64,000 bases of DNA, from assembly GCA_977017575.1 (NCBI GenBank), contig CDRNVI010000026.1, positions 496,001-560,000 of the forward strand, given 5' to 3'. The notes beneath the pieces were generated by a model, which was given only the letters and a program-made list of their open reading frames with translations, did no database searches and was not told the origin of the DNA. The position numbers were made by a program, and so were the translations under genes. The DNA is from Paramoeba atlantica (taxonomy: Eukaryota > Discosea). Of the stretch, positions 10,674-22,285 are shown piece by piece. The number at the start of each line of letters is the position of its first letter. Position 1 is the first letter of the stretch.

Positions 10674-10742
10674 TCCGAATACGTCTGGCGGCGTATCCGG
10701 AGAGCCAGCCATAGCAAGCTATGGCTGACCTCCGCTTGGAGA
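10674..10742. other. Three consecutive hairpins, candidate structured RNA
   Basis: Hairpin 1 (10674-10701) pairs TCCGaATACG with CGTATcCGGA. Hairpin 2 (10707-10726) pairs AGCCATAG with CTATGGCT over a CAAG loop. Hairpin 3 (10730-10741) pairs CTCC with GGAG over GCTT. They lie within 70 bp, just before rDNA-spacer-related sequence starts. I do not recognise an RNA family; an H/ACA-like or ribozyme-like fold is only a guess. Confidence 0.4.
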
Positions 10743-10882
10743 GGAGTTAGGTTTCCAAATATTATCCTCCAATAAAGGAAGCCAATAATTAACAGCTCGG
10801 ATAGGAGGGGCTCGCTACTCCCCAACATGGTTTAACAAGCTAAGCCACGACCCTTCCTAACTTTAAATTGTTGTGTGGATAC

Positions 10883-10937
10883 TACCCTAGTTTCTTGACG
10901 TCTTGTTTTACTTAGGCCGGGTAGTTCCACAACATGG
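10883..10937 (+). repeat. rDNA-spacer hairpin motif ('CCCTAGTT' repeat), outlying copy
   Basis: Starts 'taccctagtttctt', ends 'gccgggtagttcca'. Diverged relatives occur at ~13555-13612 and ~13684-13735, and in the second spacer copy at ~25162-25219 and ~25291-25342. Ends pair weakly (ACCC...GGGT). Marks the left limit of rDNA-related sequence. Confidence 0.55.
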
Positions 10938-11155
10938 GAGATGGTGGCGGCGAAGGGGTCGGCGAAAGGGGGCGCGGCCGAGAGCGCGATCGGAGGGAGA
11001 GCGCGGCGGGGAGCACGATGGGAAGCTCGGCGGGATCTGCGGCGGGGAGCGCGGGGAGAAGCGCGGCGAGTAGAGCGGCAGCGAGCGGCGGAGAGGACGA
11101 GAAGGGGGCGAGTAGGCGGCCAGCTGCGGGTGCGCAGGCGGCGAGCAGTGTGGCC
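10930..11155. other. G/C-rich low-complexity block at the left edge of the rDNA spacer
   Basis: Strongly GC-rich with runs of 'gcggcg', 'gggagc' and 'gagcgc'. Frames here translate to Ala/Arg/Ser/Pro runs on both strands, which reflects composition, so no protein is called. It joins directly to the first 27-bp repeat array. Confidence 0.6.
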
Positions 11156-11414
11156 ACCAGCTGGCCACCCTATCGTAAAGTGGCCACCTGACCACCCCCC
11201 TAAGAAAAAGTGGCCATCCTATGGAAAAGTGGCCACCTGGCCACCCTATGGAAAAGTGGCCACCTGGCCACCCTCTGGAAAAGTAGCCACCTGGCCACCC
11301 TATGAAAAAGTGGCCAGCTGGCCACCCTATGAAAAAGTGGCCAGCTAGCCCCGCTTTGGTTGGCCAGCTGGCCACCCTCTGGAAAAGTGGCCAGCTGGCC
11401 ACCCTCTGGAAAAG
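11156..11414. repeat. 27-bp minisatellite array 1 (GGCCA-rich)
   Basis: About nine units of 27 bp, each containing gtggccacctggccaccc followed by a variable A-rich end (tatgaaaaa, tctggaaaa or a gctttg variant). Each unit carries two TGGCCA palindromes. Because 27 is divisible by three, long frames run through it; these are artefacts. Confidence 0.95.
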
Positions 11415-11709
11415 TCTCATGGTTGGGTCAGACACCCATTCACACGACAACAAAGTCCTTATGCACGACCTGGTGTAAGTGTTGGAGGAATCTCCTTAAC
11501 AAGGAGTAAACAAAGATATAGGAGTAAACAAAGGCCATGCCTTGATCACAAAGACGCTCCGCATTACGGCGTGGGGATCTCAGGAACGTGCTTCTCATGT
11601 GCACAAGAACAGGTGTGAATCAACACACTACCTTCTTACTTAACCTCTTTTACACACAGCTTGGGTCTTACGGCATACACAAGAGTAGGTGCATACGACG
11701 CATAAGACC
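11415..11709. repeat. rDNA spacer segment, shortened copy of 21715-22061
   Basis: Starts 'tctcatggttgggtcagac' and ends near 'gcatacgacgcataagac'. The same order is seen at 21715-22061 with near identity, but this copy lacks about 50 bp around the 'cctcggttccgactcactg' motif. It shows the left flank belongs to an adjacent rDNA spacer. Confidence 0.85.
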
Positions 11710-13389
11710 CCACCTGGCCACCCTCTGGAAAAGTAACCACCTGGCCACCCTAAGAAAAAGTAGCCACCTGGCCACCCTATGAAAAAGTGGCCACCTGGCC
11801 ACCCTATGAAAAAGTGGCCACCTGGCCACCCTATGAAAAAGTGGCCACCTGGCCCCGCTTTGAAAAAGTGGCCACCTGGCCACCCTATCGAAAAGTAGCC
11901 ACCTGGCCACCCTCTGGAAAAGTAACCACCTGGCCACCCTAAGAAAAAGTAGCCACCTGGCCACCCTATGAAAAAGTGGCCAGCTGGCCACCCTCTGGAA
12001 AAGTAGCCACCTGGCCACCCTATGGAAAAGTGGCCACCTGGCCACCCTATGAAAAAGTGGCCACCCTATCGAAAAGTGGCCACCTGGCCACCCTATGAAA
12101 AAGTAGCCACCTGGCCACCCTCTGGAAAAGTAGCCACCTGGCCACCATATGAAAAAGTGGCCAGCTGGCCACCCTATGAAAAAGTGGCCACCTGGCCACC
12201 CTATGAAAAAGTGGCCACCTGGCCACCCTATGAAAAAGTGGCCACCTGGCCACCCTATTAAAAAGTAGCCACCTGGCCACCCTCTGGAAAAGTAGCCACC
12301 TGGCCACCATATGAAAAAGTGGCCACCTGGCCACCCTATGAAAAAGTGGCCAGCTGGCCACCCTCTGGAAAAGTGGCCACCTGGCCACCCTATCGAAAAG
12401 TGGCCACCTGGCTACCCCATAAAAAAGGGGCCACCTGGCCACCCTATGAAAAAGTGGCCACCTGGCCACCCTATGAAAAAGTGGCCACCTGGCCACCCTA
12501 TGAAAAAGTGGCCAGCTGGCCACCCTATGAAAAAGTGGCCACCTGGCCATCCTATCGAAAAGTGGCCACCTGGCCACCCCATAAAAAAGGGGCCACTTGG
12601 CCACCCTATCTAAAAGTAGCCACCTGGCCACCCTATGAAAAAGGGGCCACCTGGCCACCCTATGAAAAAGTGGCCACCTGGCCACCCTATGACGAGCTCC
12701 CTCTGAAAAAGTGGCCACCTGGCCACCCTATGAAAAAGTGGCCACCTGGCCCCGCTTTGAAAAAGTGGCCACCTGGCCACCCTATGCGTAACTCGCCACC
12801 TGGCCACCCTATGAAAAAGTGGCCAGCTAGCCCCGCTTTGAAAACGTGGCCACCTGCCCACCCTATGAAAAAGTGGCCACCTGGACACCCTCTGGAAAAG
12901 TGGCCACCTGGCCACCCTATGAAAAAGGGGCCACCTGGCCACCCTCTGGAAAAGTGGCCACCTGGCCACCCTATGAAAAAGGGGCCACCTGGCCACCCTC
13001 TGGAAAAGTGGCCACCTGGCCACCCTATGAAAAAGGGGCCACCTGGCCACCCTCTGGAAAAGTGGCCACCTGGCCACCCTATGAAAAAGGGGCCACCTGG
13101 CCACCCTATGGAAAAGTGGCCACCTGGCCACCCTATGAAAAAGTGGCCAGCTAGCCCCGCTTTGAAAAAGTGGCCACCTGGCCACCCTATGAAAAAGTGG
13201 CCAGCTAGCCCCGCTTTGAAAAAGTGGCCACCTGGCCACCCTATGAAAAAGTGGCCACCTGGCCACCCTATGAAAAAGTGGCCACCTGGCCACCCCATAA
13301 AAAAGTGGCCACCTGGCCACCCCATAAAAAAGTGGCCACCTGGCCACCCTATGAAAAAGTGGCCACCTGGCCACCCTATGAAAAAGTGT
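11710..13389. repeat. 27-bp minisatellite array 2, ~62 units, with a 54-bp dimer zone
   Basis: Continuous 27-bp units as in array 1. From ~12900 to ~13115 two unit types alternate regularly (one with 'gaaaaagggg', one with 'ctctggaaaagtgg'), giving a 54-bp higher-order dimer repeated four to five times. A single non-repeat insert 'gacgagctccctct' interrupts the array near 12691. Long frames on both strands are period artefacts. Confidence 0.95.
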
Positions 13390-14403
13390 GGTGTCCGGGT
13401 GATAGCCAGGCACGATCCAAAATTTACTGCTTTTAGCCGCGTGCTCCAGGCTATGAAATCATAGCTTTTGCCGTACTGCACACTTTTTAGGCTGTGGGCA
13501 CTACGGACGGCACATCGGCCAAGCATCCAATGATCATTTGTTAGTGTGTATGGGTATTTACCCTAGTTTCCTAGTGTTTCGTTGTGTTAACACTGGGTAA
13601 CTCCATACGCGGGAAAGAATCTGTCCTACTTTTTTAGCACCTTGATTTATTGGTGACGGGCAGACTCTTTCCGCGGCATTCCTCACACCCTAGTTCTTTG
13701 GCGCCTTGTTTTGTTGCCGCCGGGTGCTGGAATTGCTATTTTTGGAGATGAAAAAGGTCCAAAAAGTTGTTCACCCACTCACTGTAATCCTGTAAGAAAC
13801 CCCTTTTGTCCTACAAGTGGGGTCGTAGCGCAAGCTTCTCTCGCGAGAGACTTCCCTATGTCGGTCCTCGTACTCTTTTGAAGCGGGGCTGAGACAATTC
13901 ACACCGTTGGCGGTGCAGGTGGTGAAAGAGAAAAAATTAGAGATCAGCAATGAGGGGATTCACGCGGCGACGTAGGCATTGAACAAGGGTTTTCTTTCTC
14001 AAAAGTTTCTACAGAAAGTGTGTGTTTCCACTCACGCACCTCAATGGAGACACCCCATTAACTGGGTAGCGCGAGACTTGCTAACCAACGCTTAAGTGAA
14101 TCTCGTGTTGCGTCAGACTCTGCTTTGCTTGTATTCGCTAAAACTACACTGCTCCGGATTGTTAGAATTGAAGATTTTTATGCTTTGGTCTCTGCTGGAG
14201 ATGGGGTGGGATTATCTCTCCCACCTGACGCATCCAAAAGGATATCTAGACAACATCATCCCGTTCGGTTAATAAGAAAGGGGTGCTTAACGAAAAAGTG
14301 GTGCTTAGCAAAGAAGGGGTGGGTTGCCTGGAAAAGTAACGTACCTTCTTGGTTTCCCGAAACGTTTTATTCCGTGAGATCCCGATGATTAGTCCTTCCC
14401 GAG
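13384..14403. repeat. 1-kb promoter-proximal rDNA spacer block, duplicated at 24991-26021
   Basis: Aligns without gaps to 24991-25997 at a constant offset of 11607, with about five mismatches that I can count. After 14390 the right copy has an extra 11 bp before both share 'agtccttcccgag'. It lies between the 27-bp arrays and the 5' external spacer, the usual place of the RNA polymerase I promoter region. The promoter itself cannot be pinned down by eye. Confidence 0.9.
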
Positions 14404-14535
14404 ATGGAAAAAGTGGCCACCCCCCAAAAAAAGTGGCCACCTGGCCACCCCTCAAAAAAAGTGGCCACCTGGCCACCCCCCAAAAAAAGTGGCCACCTGG
14501 CCGCCCCCCCAAAAAAAGTGGCCACCTGGCCACCA
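14404..14535. repeat. 27-bp minisatellite array 3, short C-variant array next to the 18S
   Basis: Five to six diverged units of the same GGCCA-rich repeat, with 'ccaaaaaaagtggcc' and 'cccctcaaaaaaagtgg' spacers. About 260 bp upstream of the 18S. Absent at the matching place on the right, where spacer homology ends at 26021. Confidence 0.9.
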
Positions 14536-14795
14536 AAAACACGGTTTGCATTTTGTACATGTAAGATGAAAAAAATTTTGGATGGTTCGACCCGTAATTG
14601 AAAGTGAGGCGAAAGTGCCCACAAGTCGCAACGCAGCTCACTCGTATGATTGAATACATCTTGTGGCTTCCTAGTAAGCCGATGTATGCACGATGAGGAA
14701 CAGAAATACAGTCCCATTGAGATGGGTACTACATTGAACCTTACAGTTTACTGTGAGGGAACAGATTGAGAGAGGAATCACCCTCCCTTTCAAGA
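14536..14795 (+). other. 5' external transcribed spacer region (inferred)
   Basis: 260 bp between the short minisatellite and the 18S start. No repeat or gene recognised. Assumed to contain the pre-rRNA leader; the transcription start is not identifiable from sequence alone. Confidence 0.4.
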
Positions 14796-16819
14796 AACCT
14801 GGTTGATTCTGCCAGTAGTCATATGCTTGTTTCAAGGATTAAGCCATGCAAGCCTAAGAGTAACTGAGACAATAGGAGGTCTGCGAACGGCTCATTATAT
14901 CAGAAATGATCTACCGGGAGAATTGCAGTGAAAACTGCTTGAATGGATAACTTCGCGAAAGGCGAAGCTAATACATGTACGTCACGTGACACATTCCATT
15001 CAACCACTGCGGGGAAACCCAAGGTGGGGAATGTGGCTCGCGAATGGTTGGTACAAAGACCGACGCCAGTAATGGCAGTGTCGTAAATTGATGAATCAAA
15101 CCATTCAGCAAAAGCGCACCTTTGGTGTGCGAGTCCCGACGAATTTCTGCCCTATCAGCTTTTGACGGTAGTGTAGTGGACTACCGTGGCGATAACGGGT
15201 ACGGGGAATTAGGGTTCGATTCCGGAGAGGGAGCCTGAGAAACAGCTACCACTTCTACGGAGGGCAGCAGGCGCGTAAATTGCCCAATGCCAAATTGGTG
15301 AGGCAGCGAAGAGAAATAGCGTCCCCGCCTCTTTGAGTGTGGGGTTCGCAATGGGTGGTACGTAAACCCACCAACGAGTAACAATTGGAGGACAAGTCTG
15401 GTGCCAGCACCCGCGGTAATTCCAGCTCCAATAGCGTATATTAACGTTGTTGCTGTTAAAGGGTTCGTAGTTGAATTCAGAGTGGTGAAAGTTTGCTGCC
15501 TCGGCAGCTCTTCCTCACCACTCTGTCCTAGACGGGGCCGGAGTCTGCGGAAGCGTCCCTTCAGTGGTGACGTGGAAGCGGTTGGCCGAAGAGGCTAACA
15601 TCCCACATGCAACGCATGTCGAGACCGCCCGTCGTTATCACTGTGAAGAAAACAGCGTGTTCAAAGCAGCCGCCTGCGGCTGGATGATAAAGCATGGAAT
15701 GACAAAGCATCGACCACTGGGTCAGTCTTTTGTCGGTTTTTACGACCCAACATGGGTAATCGGTTGGCGAAGTGTTAATTTCCGTCACCTTGTGTGATGG
15801 AAAGCTTCGTCGAACACGGGATCAATGGGGGTTGTCGGGGGAAAACGTATCTGAGCGTGAGAGGTGAAATTCTTAGACCGCTCGGGGACGAACTTATGCG
15901 AAGGCATTTTCCAAGTATACCTTCATCAATCAAGAACTAAAGTGTGGAGATCGAAGATGATTAGATACCATTGTAGTCCACGACTGCAAACGATGACGCC
16001 CATGGATCGGATAGCATTTTGCTCTGATGGGATCTTTTCGGCACTGCTCCCCCTTCAACGCGAAAGCTGAGGCTATGGTCTCATGGGGGAGTACGTTCGC
16101 AAGGCTGAAACTTAAAGAAATTGACGGAATGGCACCACCAGGCGTGGAGTGTGCGGTTTAATTTGACTCAACACGGGGAACCTTACCAGGACAGGACAAC
16201 GGTAGGATTGACAGATTGAGAGTTCTTTCTTAATTCGTTTGACGGTGGTGCATGGCCGCTTTTGGTCGGTGAAGTGATTTGTTTGGTTGATTCCTTTAAC
16301 GGACGAGACCCAATCCGCTTACTAGGGGCACCATCTACCGAAAGGTAAACGGAAGCGAGGGGATTCGTCCCACTCGTCTTCCCAGATAGTGCATCCCCTT
16401 CTTCGCGGCATTCCGTGCGCCTTAGCACGGTGGCATTTTGGGCAACAGCAGGTCCGTGATGCTCCTAAATGTCCTGGGCGACACGCGCACTACAATGACA
16501 AAGTGAATGAGTGAAGCCTTTTTGGTCCTTCTTCGAAAGAAGTGGGGAAACTGAGAAAACTCTGTCGTGCTTGGGATCGAAGCTTGCAATTATTCTTCTT
16601 GAACGAGGAATGCCTAGTAGACGTGCTTCATCAAAGCGCATTGACTACGTCCCTGCCATTTGTACACACCGCCCGTCGTTGTTACCGATGCCAGTTGGAT
16701 AAAGGTTAACGGACTTGCGATCCCTTCGAGGATTGTGGGAAAGTTAACCCATATTTAACTAGTAGAGGAAGCAAAAGTCGTAACAAGGTAGCTGTAGGTG
16801 AACCTGCAGCTGGATCATT
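14796..16819 (+). rRNA. 18S (SSU) ribosomal RNA
   Basis: Starts AACCTGGTTGATTCTGCCAG and ends GGATCATT. Universal landmarks are present: the 530-loop region near 15403, 'TTAAAGAAATTGACGGAA' near 16113, and 'TTGTACACACCGCCCGTCG' near 16660. Length ~2.02 kb is longer than a typical ~1.8 kb SSU. Euglenozoan-type positions are GCCAGCACCCGCGG, where most eukaryotes have GCAGCCGCGG, 'GTTGCTGTTAAAGGGTTCG', and 'GACGGAATGGCACCACCAG'. No intron or large unusual insert was seen. Ends are set by homology and are accurate to a few bases. Confidence 0.97.
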
Positions 16820-17071
16820 TCGAAAGTTTTCGAACCTTGAACAACAGGCACACCGTACGGTGCGTCCTAACACAGCCCTCCCGAGTGCTCGTTTGCGCTC
16901 GGGGAAGGGAAACCGTCTGTTCCAAACCCCGTTCGCGGGGTTTGGGGGGACTCCTTTTTTGTTCCTCCTCGTCGACGGCTTGCGCCGTAGACGGCTCAAG
17001 GGGGTTTACTCGGCCCGGTGCTACGCGTGGGGGGGAAACCCCCCACGCGCCCGGATGAAACCGAGTCATGT
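16820..17071 (+). other. Internal transcribed spacer 1
   Basis: About 250 bp between 18S and 5.8S, with GC-rich segments that can fold (for example 'ggggggaaaccccccac' near 17030). Confidence 0.8.
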
Positions 17072-17234
17072 ATAACTTATGACGGTGGATGTCTTGGCTT
17101 CCCAATCGATGAAGGACGCGGCAATATGCGATAATTCGTACGCATTGCAGAATCAAGCGTAGTACTAAACCTTTGAACGCAACATGTGTGCTGGGTCTCG
17201 CACTCAAGCACGTCCACAGTTCAGTGCCGATAAC
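17072..17234 (+). rRNA. 5.8S ribosomal RNA
   Basis: Contains the conserved 'GGTGGATGTCTTGGCTTCCC', 'GATGAAGGACGCGGCAATATG', 'GCATTGCAGAATC' and 'CTTTGAACGCAA' landmarks in order. Ends are approximate; about 160 nt, the normal size. It is separated from the 28S by a very short ITS2 of about 65 bp. Confidence 0.92.
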
Positions 17235-17299
17235 CTTGCTGGGGAACGACACGTGCCCTGAAATCGAATTCCGTTGGTGTCTCACACCAAAGAAACCAT

Positions 17300-18714
17300 T
17301 TTCAAGGCCTGAGCTGTGGTCGACCACCCGCTGAACTTAAGCATATCATTAAGCGGAGGAAAAGAAAACAACTGTGATTCCCCTAGTAGCGGCGAGCGAA
17401 GAGGGATTAGCCCAATCCGAATCGGATCACATCCGAATTGTGGGGTAAGAGGTCTCAGGAAAGCCTGGACACTCGGACAAGTCTTCCTGGAACGGAGCGC
17501 CATAGAGGGTGAGAGCCCCTTGATCCGAGTCCTCCTCAGGCGGGATTAACTTGAGACTTGCGGAGTAGTACTGCTTGGGAATGCAGTGCGAAGGGCAGGT
17601 ATACCTCTGCCAAGGCTAAATATCTTGGGAAGACCGATAGCATACAAGTAGCGTGAGCGAAAGATGAAAAGCACTTTGGAGAGAGAGTGAAATAGCACCT
17701 GAAGCCGTCATAAGATAAGGGATGTACCACTATCCAAGACGTGTGTAGGGCACCTCGGGGGCAACCCCGGGGTGTCTTCCGCACACGTCATGTCTGTCGC
17801 TGTTCCCACGCCGAGCAAGGGGGTTGGTGTGATTTCGCACCTTCGTCACTTTTGTACTCGAGCGTGTGGTTGGGACAGTCTTACCCTTCGGGAGGGATGA
17901 AACGGTGGAGATCTCGGCTGCGGCTCCGTCCTGGGTTTGGAGCGTCTCCCGCCCTCGGGTGGGGGCCTCCGGCTCGGATGGGGTTCGCGGCAGGAGCTCC
18001 CGTGTTCGCTCTCCACAGACAGACTTTGAGATGGCCATAGGCCACGATGGGGTTCATCCGCCCGTCTTGAAACACGGACCAAGGAGTCTAACAAGTATGC
18101 GAGTCATATACTGGAAAGGTATAAGGCGTACTGAAAGGGAAGCGCGTATGTCCGCGTGAGGTGTCAACCCGTTGTGCGGGGTTATGCCCCGCACCCGGGT
18201 GCAACACCGGCCGAGACTTGGCCATGGGCCGGGTTTTTGAGCCTGAGCATACATGTTGGGACCCGAAAGGTGGTGATCTATGCCTGAACAGGACGAAGCC
18301 GAGGGAAACCTGGGTGGAGGTCCGTAGCGATGTTGACGTGCAAATCACTCGTTGGATTTGGGTATAGGGGCGAAAGACTCATCGAACCACCTAGTAGCTG
18401 GTTCACCCCGAAGTTTCCCTCAGGATAGCTGGTGACAGTAAAGCAGTCGTGTGCGGTAAAGCAAATGATTAGAGGCATTGGCTTCAATTTGATGTCGACC
18501 TATTCTCAAACTTTAAACGTGCACAGCATTTGGCTTGCTTTCATGAAGCCAAAGGTAATGGATGATGTCACCAAGTGGGCCTCTTTCGGTAAGCGGAACA
18601 GGCGATGCGGAATGCTCCGCAAGGGAACTTAAGGCGCCTAAGTGCGGGCTCATAGATACCATGAAGGGTGTTCGTTGATCTAGACAGCAGGACGGTGGCC
18701 ATGGAAGTCGGAAT

Positions 18715-18748
<34 letters not shown>

Positions 18749-19842
18749 TCAACCAGCCCCGAAAATGGATGGCGCTCAAGCCCGCCGCCGACAGTTCCCC
18801 GGAACTGTAACTGTGGGAGGGCACAAGAAACACAGTTCCGTGTAGGGGTGCGTGGAGGCAAAGCTGCGAAGCCTTTGGCGTGAGCCTGGGTGGAGCTGCC
18901 TCTAGTGCAGATCTTGGTTGTAGTAGCGAATATTCAACTGCGGAAATTCCGCGATATATCGTTGAAGGCTGAAGTGGGGAAGGGTTTCGTGTCAACGGCG
19001 ATCGGACACGAGTCACTCGGTACTAAAGCCAACGTTGGACCGCACTTGTGGAACGGGGTGATGGCCGCCCGGGCGCCGCGTTCGCTCACCTCGTGTGGGC
19101 GGGCGTCGATGCCTGGGAACTCTACGGCTCCACCCAGTTGGCTGAAAGTAAAGCGGGCTTAACATTCCCGCAGCTGACCATGGGAATTTGAGGCGGTAAC
19201 GCTTTTGAGACGATGCTGGTGACAGTGTGGGACGGGCCCGGAAGAGTTCTCTTTTCTTTTGAATGGACTTCCCCCTCCGTTGAGTTCGCGTCGTGCGGTG
19301 ACGCGGAAGGGGATCCAGCAAAGCCATGCATTTGTGCGTGGTAGGGAAACCGTCTCACGCTTCAGAAAAAGCCAGCGGGGTCCTATTTCCTGATGGCAGG
19401 CCGTACCCATATCCGCATCCGGTCCCCAAGCTTAGAAAGCTCTAGCCAATAGAACAAGGTAGTCTAAGGGAAGTCGGCAAATTAGATGCGTATGCTCGCG
19501 AGAAGCATTGGCTCTGAAGGCAAAGCTGTTGGGAGCCGGCAAGTCCCTGGGCTCAAGGTCCTGGCTGACGTGCCCGCGTCGCGTGCTCCGCCCGCCTTGC
19601 GTGGGTGGGGCGTGTGTGCTGCGGTGTCACGCTTGACGGGGCCTCCAGGGACTACGCCGACCCTTCGGGGACGGTGCAGCCGGGCAAACTCTCACAGCGC
19701 TGAATTGCTGTTTCAGAACTGCTTACCAAGGGGAATCCAACTGTATAATTAAAACACAGGCTTGCGACGCAGCCAAGTGCTGTATGACGCAAGCTGATTT
19801 CTGCCCAGTGCTCTGAATGTCAATGTGACGAGATTCACCTAC

Positions 19843-19899
<57 letters not shown>

Positions 19900-20644
19900 T
19901 TCTAATTAGAGACGCGCATGAATGGATTAATGAGATTCCCACTGTCCCTAGCTACCATCTAGCGAACCAACTGCGTCAAGGGAACGGTCTTGAATGATTA
20001 AGCGGGGAAAGAAGACCCTGTTGAGTTTGACTCCAGTCTCAGTTTGCCGGGCGACATAGGAGGTGTAGTCATAGGTGGGAGGTGCTCGAAAGGGTGCCGG
20101 TTCTGAAAAACCACTTCTTTTATCGTTGCTCGGCAAATCCAATGATAAGGCAAAGGGAGTTATGTCTTAAGGGGCTTCACGGCTCCCAGGGCATTCGTGC
20201 ACCGTCCGAGTCCTACGGGAAATTCAACGGTGCCAACTCACCTGTTGTAGCTCTAAACCCAGGTGCGGATGTACCAGGGTGAGCCTATGTTTGGAGACAA
20301 GACTGAGATGGGGAGTTTGGCTGGGGCGGCATATCTGCTAAACGACAACGCAGGTGTCCTAAGGCGAGCTCAGTGAGGACAGAAACCTCACGTGGCGCAC
20401 AAGGGCAAAAGCTCGCTTGATCTTAGACTTTCAGTACGAGTCTAGAATGTGAAAGCATGGCCAGCGATCCTTTGAGCACGTACATTCAGGTATAATGCCA
20501 GAGGTGTCATAAAAATTACCACAGGGATAACTGGCTTGTGGCAGCCAAGCGTTCCTAGCGACGTTGCCGTTTGATCCTTCGATGTCGGCTCTTCCTAGCC
20601 TTGCGCCGCAGTTGACGCAAAGGGTCGGATTGTTCACCCGGATG

Positions 20645-20688
<44 letters not shown>

Positions 20689-20910
20689 TTACCCTACTTA
20701 ATCAAACATTTCGGCAGGTTTGCCGAGGGAAATACGAAGTAGTACGAGAGGAACTTTCGTTTCGCCTCCCTAGCAACAGCGGCCCTTTGAAAAGAGGCGC
20801 CGCAAGACCACCAGGCGATGATTAACAGCTGAACGCCTCTTAAGCTGGAAATCAATCCCGAAGCAAACTTGGGCCTTCTAGGCCACTTGGGCGCAAAACG
20901 CGAGCGCGAA
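17300..20910 (+). rRNA. 28S (LSU) ribosomal RNA
   Basis: Begins near the 5.8S-pairing region, with 'ACCCGCTGAACTTAAGCATATC' at ~17325. Conserved late landmarks include 'GAGTAACTATGACTCTCTTAAGG' near 19858, the 'ACCACAGGGATAACTGG' block near 20518, and the sarcin-ricin loop 'AGTACGAGAGGAAC' near 20740. The 3' end near 20910 is estimated from the distance after 'CTGAACGCCTCT'. The ~3.6 kb length and unbroken order give no obvious long spacers of the kind that split trypanosomatid LSU into many pieces. Post-transcriptional fragmentation cannot be excluded from DNA alone. Confidence 0.93.
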
Positions 20911-21714
20911 AACCATAATTACTCAAGTAATACGCGCGGTAGTAACCCTACCCCTATGAAAGAGCGGAGCGTCCAATCACACCCGGAACAGACGATTCCT
21001 TATGCACGACCTGGTGTAAGTGTTGGAGGAACCTCGGTTCCGACTCACTGAGCCCGTGTACGTGCCCATAGGTGCAATTTTGCAATTCAATCTACCTAAC
21101 AAGGAGTAGGTAACAAGGCCTAACTTAGGCAACAACAAGGCAATAGTCTTGACACACACACTCAGATCCCTGCATGGGATCTCACAAACGTGCATTCCAT
21201 ATAAACAACCACAGGGGTGGTCAATAAAAAAGGACCCCACATTCTCGTCACCAACATCCACGGTGAGTCCTGCACAACCCTCTCTCTTCAAGCTTACACA
21301 GCTTCCTCACTATATAAATGAAACAGATGTAGAGCACATAGCAGGTGTGCTATGTGTGATCATGTGTTGATACACTCTCACTCCACGGTCAAGTCTCAAC
21401 AACCTCATGGTTGGGTCAGACACCCACTCACACGACAACAAAGTCCTTATGCACGACCTGGTGTAAGTGTTGGAGGAACCTCGGTTCCGACTCACTGAGC
21501 TCGTGCCCATAGGTGCAATTTTGCAATTCAATCTACCTAACAAGGAGTAAACAAAGATAACACAAAGGTGTTATGCCTTGATCACAGAGACAAAACCGTC
21601 TCGATCACAAAGACTCCGCATTACAGTGTGGGGATCTCAGGAACGTGCTTCTCATGTGCACAAGAATGTATGTGTTCCACTTGCACGAGAGGTACATAAA
21701 GCGCTTCATGGTAG
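20911..21714. repeat. 3' rDNA spacer with two earlier copies of a ~150-bp repeat
   Basis: Copies of 'gcacgacctggtgtaagtg ... cctcggttccgactcactg ... caattttgcaattcaatc' lie at ~20995-21116 and ~21402-21556; a third begins at 21715. Between them are a heat of short direct repeats and an AT-rich block (21300-21330). No gene recognised. Expected to contain the pre-rRNA 3' end. Confidence 0.8.
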
Positions 21715-22061
21715 TCTCATGGTTGGGTCAGACACCCACTCACACGACAACAAAGTCTTTATGCACGACCTGGTGTAAGTGTTGGAGGAACCTCGGTTCC
21801 GACTCACTGAGCCCGTGTACGTGCCCATAGGTGCAATTCAACCTACGTAACAAGGAGTAAACAAAGATATAGGAGTAAACAAAGGCCATGCCTTGATCAC
21901 AAAGACGCTCCGCATTACGGCGTGGGGATCTCAGGAACGTGCTTCTCATGTGCACAAGAACATGTGTGAATCAACACACTACCTTCTTACTTAACCTCTT
22001 TTACACACAGCTTGGGTCTTACGGCATACACAAGAGTAGGTGCATACGACGCATAAGACAA
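21715..22061. repeat. rDNA spacer segment, full copy of 11415-11709
   Basis: Third ~150-bp repeat followed by ~190 bp that is nearly identical to the left spacer. On the left this is followed at once by 27-bp repeats. Here 1.77 kb of different sequence intervenes. Confidence 0.88.
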
Positions 22062-22285
22062 AAAAATCAGAATGATCTAGTTGAAAGAACTTCCGTTCCG
22101 ACTCACTGTACTACCACTTTGTTCCACAGATCGCTCTGTTTTTAACCGGATGGGAGTGGCTTAGTATGATTGAAATGGATTGAATGCGTAACGACGCCTC
22201 CAATCCCTCCACGGAGGCACGGCATCCACACCGCAGTGAGGATGATGCGTGCGCAAGAGTTAGTACTGTCTGAGAATAAAAAAAT

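Noticed and set aside
10598-10828. 76-codon minus-strand frame over the hairpin cluster
   Set aside because: No motif; better explained as non-coding structured DNA/RNA.
11156-13526. Long frames in the 27-bp arrays (also 23777-25133)
   Set aside because: Same period effect (27 = 9 codons), open on both strands and in rDNA spacer; no codon bias or start context.
14125-14388. 87-codon frame duplicated at 25732-25995
   Set aside because: Lies in the promoter-proximal rDNA block and is copied only because the block is; no domain.
14796-20910. Many short frames inside the rRNA genes
   Set aside because: They overlap conserved rRNA; no protein similarity.
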